The notes under the pieces are model-generated. The model worked only from the letters and a program-made list of their open reading frames with translations. It was not told where the DNA came from and did no database searches. From an uncultured Subdoligranulum sp. (GTDB taxonomy: Bacteria > Bacillota_A > Clostridia > Oscillospirales > Ruminococcaceae): a stretch of 20,888 nucleotides of DNA. Location of the stretch: NCBI RefSeq assembly GCF_937890665.1, contig NZ_CALADU010000138.1, positions 1 to 20,888 on the forward strand, read 5' to 3'. This document shows positions 1 through 4,817 of this stretch, piece after piece. The position numbers and the translations under genes were made by a program. Positions within the stretch are counted from its first letter, which is position 1; each line of letters opens with the position of its first letter.

Positions 1-117
1 TGGCAGGTCCTGGTCAGCGACCGGGAAGCCCTGCAGCGGAAATACCCGAAGGCGCTGATCGTGCCCGCCACGATCGACGAGATCATGCTTCTGTATGTGA
101 AGGGGGAACAATCATGA
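1..117 (+). CDS. ABC transporter ATP-binding protein, C-terminal end (partial)
   Basis: The window opens inside a reading frame (frame 1) that ends at TGA 115-117. The 38 visible residues contain VPATIDEIMLLYVKGEQS, the kind of tail found on ATPases of ABC-2-type exporters, where a 'P-T-x-E-E-I-M' stretch precedes the end. The Walker and signature motifs lie upstream and cannot be checked. The stop codon overlaps the ATG of the next gene (ATGA at 114-117), so the two are translationally coupled, as expected for the ATPase and membrane subunit of one transporter. The substrate is unknown; the family covers drug, peptide and antibiotic exporters. Confidence 0.72.
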   Translation, partial: WQVLVSDREALQRKYPKALIVPATIDEIMLLYVKGEQS

Positions 118-743
118 GCGGCATTTTACTGAAAGATCTGTACATCGCCAAAAGCAACATTCTGATAACGCTCGTCTGCCTGATCGTGATCGGATTCGGG
201 CTTTCGTTTCTGGTGGAGCCCAGCGCCCTGCTGGTCATCGCCCCGGCCGCTGCCACAACGTCGGTCTTTATCAGCATCGCCAGCGACGCCGCTTGCAAAT
301 GGAACAAAAACGTCCTCACCATGCCGGTATCGCGGGCGCAGATCATCCGCGAAAAGTTTCTGCTCTACCTTCTGCTTGCGGCGGCGGGGGGGCTGGTCTC
401 GCTGCTGCCCTGCCTGGCGTTCCTGCTCACAGGCACGGCCACCACAGGGGATTCCGTCGCCCTGTATGCGTCCATCGGCATAAGCGCCGCGCTGCTGGCG
501 GGCGGCATCAGCCTGCCCTGCGCCTACCGTTTCGACCCCGATAAATCCCAAATCGTCTTTATGATGTCCTATATCGCGTCAACGGGCATCATCGTGGCGC
601 TTGTGCTTCTTACGAACCTGTTCTTACCCGTAAAGGAACACACCCTGGCGGCGTTCGGCGTTGTAAACGTCTTTTCCCTGATCTGGTTCTTCGTTTCCTG
701 CCGAATCGCAACAGTTCTGTACCAAAAGCAGGACATCACCTGA
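114..743 (+). CDS. ABC-2-type transporter permease
   Basis: A 209-residue, very hydrophobic protein with about six membrane segments. It begins MSGILLKDLYIAKSNI, the short amphipathic lead-in ending in 'KDLY' that is common in the ABC-2 permease family found in Firmicute ATPase-permease pairs. Hydrophobic blocks sit near residues 16-34, 38-56, 85-108, 117-135, 150-170 and 178-197. The stretch 'WNKNVLTMPVSRAQIIREKF' (about 63-82) matches the cytoplasmic loop of this family, in which 'LPVSR' is followed by 'KY'. The ATG overlaps the stop of the upstream ATPase and is preceded by AGGGGG about 8 bases away. It would form the channel of an exporter with that ATPase. The substrate cannot be inferred. 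A terminator follows. Confidence 0.82.
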   Translation: MSGILLKDLYIAKSNILITLVCLIVIGFGLSFLVEPSALLVIAPAAATTSVFISIASDAACKWNKNVLTMPVSRAQIIREKFLLYLLLAAAGGLVSLLPCLAFLLTGTATTGDSVALYASIGISAALLAGGISLPCAYRFDPDKSQIVFMMSYIASTGIIVALVLLTNLFLPVKEHTLAAFGVVNVFSLIWFFVSCRIATVLYQKQDIT

Positions 744-778
744 GCCACCCAGCCCCGACCACAGCCAAACTACAGCAG

Positions 779-808
779 AGCGGCAGCCCGAAACGCTGCC
801 GCTTTTTT
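779..808 (+). terminator. Rho-independent terminator after the ABC permease
   Basis: A 9-bp perfect stem (AGCGGCAGC at 779-787 with GCTGCCGCT at 795-803), a 7-base loop and six T's (803-808). It closes the ABC transporter operon on the + strand. Confidence 0.9.
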
Positions 809-1068
809 GTATGCCTTTATGCAAGGGGCGCAGCGGTCCCCGCCTGCCCAAGCACACGGCAGGCAAGCGCCCTGTATTTTGCCGCGCATTCTCACGCCGT
901 GGGGACGCGCCTTCCCCTGCCCCATTTACCCACATGTTTTTCCCGCATAGCGCAGCGCGGCGATCGGGTCCGGCGGTTTTGCTTTTTGGTGAGGACGGTC
1001 CCGGCAGCATTTTTTTACCGGCAGGCATAGGCAGCCTATCGCGGCGCCCTAAAAACAAACGAAAACGC
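809..1068. other. Intergenic stretch without a recognisable gene
   Basis: This is the space between two converging terminators. Open frames on both strands give arginine- and proline-rich translations without family features, and no convincing start site was seen. Small structures are a 7-bp hairpin (842-848 with 858-864), a 13-bp palindrome ATAGGCAGCCTAT (1027-1039) and a near-direct repeat of CCGGCAG flanking a T7 run at about 1001-1026. No promoter was recognised. Confidence 0.6.
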
Positions 1069-1098
1069 AAAAAGCCGCACGGCAAATGCCGTGCGGCT
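1069..1098 (-). terminator. Rho-independent terminator after rplL
   Basis: A perfect 12-bp stem, 1073-1084 with 1087-1098, and a 2-base apparent loop (in practice a 4-6-base loop). It is followed on the minus strand by a T5 run (A's at 1069-1073). It sits 22 bases past the rplL stop and ends the rplJ-rplL transcript. This makes it unlikely that rplL is co-transcribed with rpoBC. Confidence 0.93.
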
Positions 1099-1119
1099 CA
1101 AAACAACTGGGAAACTGAA

Positions 1120-1497
1120 TTACTTCAGCTCGACCTTGGCACCGACTTCTTCCAGCTTCTTCTGGATCTCTTCGGCGTCGGCCTTGGAAGCCTGCTCCTT
1201 CAGCTTGGCATCGGGAGTCTCGACCAGCTTCTTGGCCTCCATCAGGGAAGCACCGGTCAGCTCCTTGACGGTCTTGATGACCTGCATCTTGTTGGCGCCG
1301 ACGTCCTTCAGGATGACGTCGAACTCGGTCTTCTCTTCCTCAGCGGGAGCGGCGGCAGCGCCGGCAGCAGCGGGAGCGGCAGCAGCAACAGCGGAAACGC
1401 CGAACTCCTCGCAGATGGTGTCAACGAGCTCTTTGAGCTCCAGAACAGTCATAGTCTTGACAGACTCGACAATGGCAGTGATCTTCTCAGAAGCCAT
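1120..1497 (-). CDS. rplL: 50S ribosomal protein L7/L12
   Basis: Forms the L12 stalk of the 50S subunit, recruiting and activating translation GTPases; dimers bind the C-terminal tail of L10. The 125 residues show the three expected parts: an N-terminal dimerisation helix ([20 protein letters not shown]), an Ala/Pro-rich hinge (about 40-54) and a globular C-terminal domain starting near [15 protein letters not shown] and ending [10 protein letters not shown]. The start at 1497 was chosen because GGAGGT lies 7 bases upstream; an in-frame ATG five codons earlier overlaps that ribosome binding site. It follows rplJ after a 92-bp gap containing a GC-rich hairpin and precedes a strong terminator. 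The C-terminal domain has '[12 protein letters not shown]' where many homologues have 'GLGLKEAKxLV'. Confidence 0.97.
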   Translation of the reverse strand: MASEKITAIVESVKTMTVLELKELVDTICEEFGVSAVAAAAPAAAGAAAAPAEEEKTEFDVILKDVGANKMQVIKTVKELTGASLMEAKKLVETPDAKLKEQASKADAEEIQKKLEEVGAKVELK

Positions 1498-1532
1498 GGT
1501 AGTTACCTCCATTAAATTTTATGGTTTGTTAT

Positions 1533-1564
1533 CCGGCGCGCAGGATTTTTGAGCGCCGCGCCGG
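1533..1564 (-). repeat. GC-rich inverted repeat between rplJ and rplL
   Basis: Arms CCGGCGCG (1533-1540) and CGCGCCGG (1557-1564) pair perfectly over 8 bp around a 16-base loop. There is no U tract after it on the minus strand, so it is not an ordinary terminator. It lies just upstream of the rplL ribosome binding site. It may be an RNA processing or stabilising element that helps rplL outproduce rplJ, but that role is inference. Confidence 0.55.
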
Positions 1565-1589
1565 GACGCTCAGGCAGCCCGATCTTCGA

Positions 1590-2102
1590 TCAGGCAGCGG
1601 TCTCGTCCTGCTTGTCGGCAACAGCCTGCAGGGCCACAGCCAGACCGCCGATGATCCCGTTGAGGGAGCCGGCCAGCATGGAGAGCAGACCCTCGCGGTT
1701 GGGCATGGTGGACAGGCCCTTGACGCCAGCGGCGTCCATAACCTGACCATCGCAGAAACCACCCTTAACGACGAAGCGCTTGGACTTGTCAGCGTCAGCG
1801 AACTTGCACAGGATGCGAGCCGCAGCAGCCGGGTCCTCCGGAGACAGCGCAATGGCGGTATCACCCTTGAAGTACTCGGTCAGACCCTCGTACTGGGTGC
1901 CCTTGACAGCCAGACGCAGCATGGTGTTCTTGACGACCATGTAGTGCACGCCGGCCTCACGCAGTTCCTTACGCAGCTTGGTGTCGTCGGCCACGCTGAT
2001 GCCGTTGTACGCGACAACCACACCGGCCAGAGAAGAAGAGATCTCCTCATTCAGGGCCTTGACAAGAGCCTTCTTGGATTCCAGAATCTTTGCACTGGGC
2101 AT
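1590..2102 (-). CDS. rplJ: 50S ribosomal protein L10
   Basis: Base of the ribosomal stalk; the N-terminal part binds 23S rRNA and the C-terminal helix carries L12 dimers. It also represses its own operon as the L10(L12)4 complex. The 170 residues begin MPSAKILESKKALVKALNEE and contain 'YMVVKNTMLRLAVKG' (about 55-69) and 'GLLSMLAGSLNGIIGGLAVAL', both typical of L10. The start at 2102 is favoured over an in-frame ATG seven codons upstream because GAGGTG sits about 8 bases before it and homologues start near this Met. It has its own promoter (2288-2316) and an L10-type leader with an attenuator, so its expression can be set apart from rplK-rplA. Confidence 0.97.
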   Translation of the reverse strand: MPSAKILESKKALVKALNEEISSSLAGVVVAYNGISVADDTKLRKELREAGVHYMVVKNTMLRLAVKGTQYEGLTEYFKGDTAIALSPEDPAAAARILCKFADADKSKRFVVKGGFCDGQVMDAAGVKGLSTMPNREGLLSMLAGSLNGIIGGLAVALQAVADKQDETAA

Positions 2103-2160
2103 TTGAATTTCACCTCGTTCCACTTACAGTTTGGTAACGGTAAGCGGCTTTTCGTGTAAC

Positions 2161-2281
2161 AAGAAAAGTCCCTTTCCCGTCGCCGGGAAAAGGGCTTGAA
2201 AGCACAGCAATCAAACGCACGTTTCTCGGCAGGTTGGGTTACCCCATTATGCCTTGCGGCACCTGCTGTCTTAAAAACAGC
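2161..2281 (-). promoter_or_regulatory. L10 leader (autoregulatory mRNA element) with attenuator
   Basis: Read on the minus strand, the leader has GACAGCAGGT ... AACCTGCCGAG, the conserved framing of the L10 leader family bound by L10(L12)4. GCAGGT (plus 2261-2266) pairs with ACCTGC (2229-2234). This encloses a small hairpin TGCC/GGCA (2250-2261) and a GGGT/ACCC hairpin (2236-2244), the branched form expected for the binding site. Downstream lies a terminator-like stem, plus 2170-2179 against 2184-2194 with one bulged base, followed by TTTTCTT (2161-2167). Known biology: in Bacillus, L10(L12)4 binding favours termination at such an attenuator. The start of transcription near 2281 is inferred from the -10 box. 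Confidence 0.88.
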
Positions 2282-2311
2282 TTAGATAGTATAGCACGCA
2301 AACGTGCGTTT
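2213..2311. repeat. 12-bp inverted repeat linking rplJ promoter and leader
   Basis: AAACGCACGTTT at 2213-2224 (leader) and its exact reverse complement AAACGTGCGTTT at 2300-2311 (between the -10 and -35 boxes). The promoter copy is not transcribed, so the match would act at the DNA level, for example as a pair of operators, or be coincidence. Confidence 0.6.
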
Positions 2312-2316
2312 GTCAA
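2288..2316 (-). promoter_or_regulatory. Sigma-A promoter of rplJ-rplL
   Basis: On the minus strand: TTGACA (2311-2316), 17-bp spacer, TATACT (2288-2293), with TG one base before the -10 (extended -10). This is a near-consensus, probably strong promoter placed between rplA and the L10 leader. It lets rplJL be transcribed without rplK-rplA. Confidence 0.9.
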
Positions 2317-2345
2317 GTACTTTTTAAGTGCGGCAATATGCCGGA

Positions 2346-3038
2346 TTAGACACCGTACTTGTTGGTAGCAACGCGGACGCCGGGGCCCATGGTGGTGGCG
2401 ACGGTCGCGCTCTTGAAGTACTGGCCCTTAGCCGCAGCGGGCTTCGCTTTGGCGATGGCTTCCAGAACGGTATCCAAGTTGGTCATGAGCTTCTCAGCGC
2501 CGAAAGAGGCCTTGCCGATGGGCACATGGATGATGTTCTGCTTGTCGAGGCGGTACTCGATCTTACCGGCCTTGGCATCGGTAACAGCCTTGCCAACGTC
2601 GGGGGTCACAGTGCCAGCCTTGGGGTTGGGCATCAAGCCACGGGGGCCAAGGATTTTACCCAAGCGGCCAACGCGGCCCATCATGTCAGGGGTGGTAACC
2701 AAAACGTCGAAGTCGAGGTATCCGCCCTGAATCTTAGCGATCAGATCGTCGTCACCGACCTCCTGCGCACCGGCAGCCTCGGCAGCCTTGGCAGCATCGC
2801 CCTTGGCGATGGCAATGACGCGAACGTTCTTGCCGGTACCGTTGGGCAGAACAACGGCGCCACGGACCTGCTGGTCGGCGTGACGGCTGTCAACGCCCAG
2901 ACGGACATGCAGCTCGACGGTCTCGTCGAACTTCGCGGTCGCGGTCTTGCAGCACAGCTCCAGAGCCTCGGCCGGATCGTAAGTCTTGCTGCTCTCGATC
3001 AGTTTGGCAGCATCGGTATATTTCTTGCCGTGTTTCAT
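2346..3038 (-). CDS. rplA: 50S ribosomal protein L1
   Basis: Binds 23S rRNA helix 77 to form the mobile L1 stalk at the E site. In many bacteria it also represses the rplK-rplA mRNA. The 230-residue length is standard. Diagnostic stretches are [20 protein letters not shown] at the start, '[23 protein letters not shown]' in domain I and '[19 protein letters not shown]' (around residues 125-145), the signature loop. AGGAGGGG about 9 bases upstream supports the start at 3038. It lies 18 bases after rplK and is followed by the rplJ promoter without an obvious terminator, so readthrough into rplJL is possible. Confidence 0.97.
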   Translation of the reverse strand: MKHGKKYTDAAKLIESSKTYDPAEALELCCKTATAKFDETVELHVRLGVDSRHADQQVRGAVVLPNGTGKNVRVIAIAKGDAAKAAEAAGAQEVGDDDLIAKIQGGYLDFDVLVTTPDMMGRVGRLGKILGPRGLMPNPKAGTVTPDVGKAVTDAKAGKIEYRLDKQNIIHVPIGKASFGAEKLMTNLDTVLEAIAKAKPAAAKGQYFKSATVATTMGPGVRVATNKYGV

Positions 3039-3056
3039 TGCTTATTCCCCTCCTGT

Positions 3057-3482
3057 TCAACCCTCAACGGTAACGCCCATGCTGCGGGCGGTGCCCTTGA
3101 TCATGCTGACAGCGGCCTCCAGCGTGGCGGCGTTCAGGTCGGGCATCTTGGTCTTGGCGATCTCCTCGGCCTGGGCCAGGGTGATGGAACCGACCTTGTT
3201 CTTGTTCGGCACGCCGGAAGCAGTGTCGATGCCGGCAGCCTTCTTGATCAGAACGGGCGCCGGAGGAGTCTTGGTGATGAAGCTGAAGGAGCGGTCAGCG
3301 TACACGGTGATGACGACGGGGATGATCATGCCCATCTGGTTCTTGGTACGCTCGTTGAACTCCTTGGTGAACGCCATGATGTTGACGCCCTTCTGGCCCA
3401 AAGCAGGACCAACAGGGGGGGCCGGAGTCGCCTTGCCGGCGGGAATTTGCAGCTTGATGTAGCCAGTGATTTTCTGTGCCAT
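3057..3482 (-). CDS. rplK: 50S ribosomal protein L11
   Basis: Part of the GTPase-associated centre of the 50S subunit; also needed for RelA-type stringent sensing. It has 141 residues, the usual length. It opens [20 protein letters not shown], then [15 protein letters not shown] (the proline-rich N-terminal domain), and ends in the rRNA-binding C-terminal domain with 'KTKMPDLNA'. The start at 3482 is set by GGAGGTG about 8 bases upstream and by homology; upstream in-frame codons run into the structured leader and should not be counted. It is preceded by a structured 153-bp gap after nusG that may hold an L1-binding site. Confidence 0.97.
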   Translation of the reverse strand: MAQKITGYIKLQIPAGKATPAPPVGPALGQKGVNIMAFTKEFNERTKNQMGMIIPVVITVYADRSFSFITKTPPAPVLIKKAAGIDTASGVPNKNKVGSITLAQAEEIAKTKMPDLNAATLEAAVSMIKGTARSMGVTVEG

Positions 3483-3504
3483 AATACTTGCACCTCCAAA
3501 TTTT

Positions 3505-3539
3505 GTGGTGAGTTGCGGCCCGCGGTGCAGGCCTCCCAC
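3505..3539 (-). promoter_or_regulatory. Candidate L1-binding leader structure before rplK
   Basis: On the minus strand, GTGGGAG pairs with CTCaCCAC around an asymmetric interruption, and inside it GGCCTGC pairs with GCGGGCC (7 bp with one G-T) around a 3-base loop. Two helices with an asymmetric inner loop directly before rplK resemble the mRNA site by which L1 represses its own operon. The match to that site is from memory and by shape only. Confidence 0.45.
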
Positions 3540-3562
3540 GGGTATGCGACCACCGCATACCC
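3540..3562 (-). repeat. 9-bp perfect hairpin in the nusG-rplK gap
   Basis: GGGTATGCG (3540-3548) and CGCATACCC (3554-3562) with a 5-base loop. On the minus strand it stands immediately before the candidate L1 site. No U tract follows, so termination is unlikely. It could be a processing signal or part of the rplK leader. Confidence 0.6.
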
Positions 3563-3620
3563 TATAAAAACCGTACCCCGGGTCGATGCCCGTTCGCGGT
3601 TCTTACCGGAAATTGCGTAG

Positions 3621-3642
3621 GTTCTAAGAAAAGCCTTAGAAC
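3621..3642 (-). repeat. Hairpin containing the nusG stop codon
   Basis: GTTCTAAG (3621-3628) and CTTAGAAC (3635-3642), 8 bp with a 6-base loop. The right arm contains the last Phe codon and the TAA of nusG. No T run follows on the minus strand beyond the loop. Confidence 0.6.
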
Positions 3643-4175
3643 AGTTTGACCTGATGCAGCTCCAACTCTGCGGGCAGCTCGCGGCCAAACATCGTGATTT
3701 TGACGCGCACCTTGCGCGCGGGGATGTCGATTTCCTCCACGGTGCCGACAGAGCCTTCCATCGGACCGGCAGTGATTTCGACGGTATCGCCGACTTTGTA
3801 GTCGACCTGCAGTTCGGCTGTGGTCTCGACGCCCATCTTGGCCACCTCGGCCTCGGTCAGCGGTTCCGGCTTAGATTCCGGACCCACAAAACCGGTGCAA
3901 CCGCGGGTGTTACGCACGATGTACCAAGTGTTGTCGTTCATGACCATCTTAACAAAGACGTAACCGGGGTAAAGCTTGCGCTGGACTTCCTTTTCACCGG
4001 TCTTGTTGCCGGTCTTGTCCAGTACTTCCTCGATCACAGTCTCGGTCGGGACCTTGACATCGCAGATCAAGTCCTGCAGACGGCGGTTTTCCACCATCGT
4101 CATCAGGTCCTGTGCGACCTTGTTCTCATAGCCGGAATAGGTATGCACCACATACCAGTTTGCCTGTTCAGCCAT
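3636..4175 (-). CDS. nusG: Transcription termination/antitermination factor NusG
   Basis: Binds the RNA polymerase clamp to control pausing and Rho-linked termination, and links transcription to translation. It has 179 residues. The NGN domain starts with the typical MAEQANWYVVHTYSGYENKV and contains 'RKLYPGYVFVKMVMNDNTWY' (about 87-106) and 'RNTRGCTGFVG'. The KOW domain is 'YKVGDTVEITAGPMEGSVGT' near 125-145. The start at 4175 has GGAGGC about 7 bases upstream. It sits 24 bases after secE, the usual secE-nusG pairing. Its stop codon is inside an 8-bp hairpin. Confidence 0.97.
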   Translation of the reverse strand: MAEQANWYVVHTYSGYENKVAQDLMTMVENRRLQDLICDVKVPTETVIEEVLDKTGNKTGEKEVQRKLYPGYVFVKMVMNDNTWYIVRNTRGCTGFVGPESKPEPLTEAEVAKMGVETTAELQVDYKVGDTVEITAGPMEGSVGTVEEIDIPARKVRVKITMFGRELPAELELHQVKLF

Positions 4176-4199
4176 TGGTCATTGCCTCCGCTCAAGCGC

Positions 4200-4475
4200 T
4201 CAGGCGCCGACCACTAGGTGGATAGCGCCGCCGAAGATAAGGTCCAGCACGATCAAAACGATTGCCGCAATCAGCACCACTGCGATTACCGTGATGGTGT
4301 TGTTCTTGACATCCTTCTTGCTGGGCCATACGACCTTTTTCAACTCGCTCTTCGTATCTTTAAAATACTTGGCGATGCCTTTGAAAAAGTTCTTGACCTT
4401 GCCGAAAAACGAGGTCTTTTTCTTTTTGTCGCTTTGAGCCTGGGCTGCGGTGTTCGAAGATTTCTTATCCGCCAT
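4200..4475 (-). CDS. secE: Preprotein translocase subunit SecE
   Basis: Small essential membrane subunit that clamps SecY in the SecYEG channel. The 91 residues have a Lys/Ser-rich cytoplasmic start, an amphipathic helix around 'FFKGIAKYFKDTKSELKKVVWPSKKD' (residues about 31-56, including the conserved 'ELKKVxWPxK') and one membrane helix, about 60-85. AGGAG lies 8 bases before the ATG. It lies 16 bases after rpmG and 24 before nusG, the standard Firmicute order. Confidence 0.96.
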   Translation of the reverse strand: MADKKSSNTAAQAQSDKKKKTSFFGKVKNFFKGIAKYFKDTKSELKKVVWPSKKDVKNNTITVIAVVLIAAIVLIVLDLIFGGAIHLVVGA

Positions 4476-4491
4476 CTCTAAGCTCCTATCC

Positions 4492-4641
4492 TCACTTGGT
4501 TTCGCGGTGAAGGGTATGCTTTTTGCAGAAACGGCAATACTTCTTCATCTCAAGACGATCGGGAGAATTCTTCTTGTTCTTCTCCTTGTTGTAGTTGCGC
4601 TGCTTGCATTCGGTGCAAGCCAGGGTGATCTTGACAGTCAT
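4492..4641 (-). CDS. rpmG: 50S ribosomal protein L33 (zinc-binding form)
   Basis: A short gene of 49 codons plus stop, read directly from the minus strand: [18 protein letters not shown] at the start and [16 protein letters not shown] at the end. Cys9, Cys12, Cys36 and Cys39 form two CxxC pairs, so this is the zinc-ribbon (C+) type of L33 rather than the cysteine-free paralogue used under zinc limitation. GGAGGTG lies 7 bases upstream of the ATG. It is the first gene of rpmG-secE-nusG, with a good promoter 100 bp upstream; secE starts 16 bases after its stop. Confidence 0.95.
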   Translation of the reverse strand: MTVKITLACTECKQRNYNKEKNKKNSPDRLEMKKYCRFCKKHTLHRETK

Positions 4642-4710
4642 TGTTCGGCACCTCCATTATCGGTTAATAAGCCTCCCTCGCGCTTACGGGCTGCCCCCGA
4701 AAAAGGGCAT

Positions 4711-4763
4711 AAAAAATAAACCCGCAAAAGAGGTGCTATCATAATAGCACAACCGCGGGTTTA
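4711..4763 (-). terminator. Probable terminator of addBA, overlapping the rpmG promoter
   Basis: Outer arms TAAACCCGC (4717-4725) and GCGGGTTTA (4755-4763) pair over 9 bp. Nested inside, GTGCTAT (4733-4739) pairs with ATAGCAC (4744-4750). On the minus strand the outer stem is followed by TTATTTTTTATG, a suitable U-rich tract. It is the only terminator-like structure after the addA stop, but it encloses the rpmG promoter spacer and -10 box. Confidence 0.65.
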
Positions 4764-4769
4764 AGTCAA
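4741..4769 (-). promoter_or_regulatory. Sigma-A promoter of rpmG-secE-nusG
   Basis: On the minus strand: TTGACT (4764-4769), 17-bp spacer, TATTAT (4741-4746), with TG one base before the -10 (extended -10). Transcription would start near 4734, giving a leader of about 93 bases. The promoter lies inside nested inverted repeats. Confidence 0.88.
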
Positions 4770-4817
4770 GGCGTCCCGTAGGATTTTTTGCAGGTTTTTA
4801 TCGCGTTGGGACGCCTT
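4768..4817. repeat. 10-bp inverted repeat spanning the addA stop codon
   Basis: AAGGCGTCCC (4768-4777) and GGGACGCCTT (4808-4817), perfect over 10 bp with a 30-base interval. One arm codes for the last residues of AddA, the other touches the -35 box of the rpmG promoter. Confidence 0.7.

Noticed and set aside
842..864. 7-bp hairpin GCCTGCC/GGCAGGC as a second terminator or small RNA
   Set aside because: No T tract and no promoter nearby; too short to support a separate element.
811..1515. Open frame of 234 codons on the plus strand across the intergenic gap and rplL
   Set aside because: Leu/Gly/Ser repeats come from the antisense of the Ala-rich L12 hinge; it also runs through the rplL terminator.
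2328..3620. Open frame of 430 codons on the plus strand opposite rplA and rplK
   Set aside because: Spans two well-defined ribosomal protein genes and a structured leader; Gly/Leu/Asp-rich translation is an antisense shadow.
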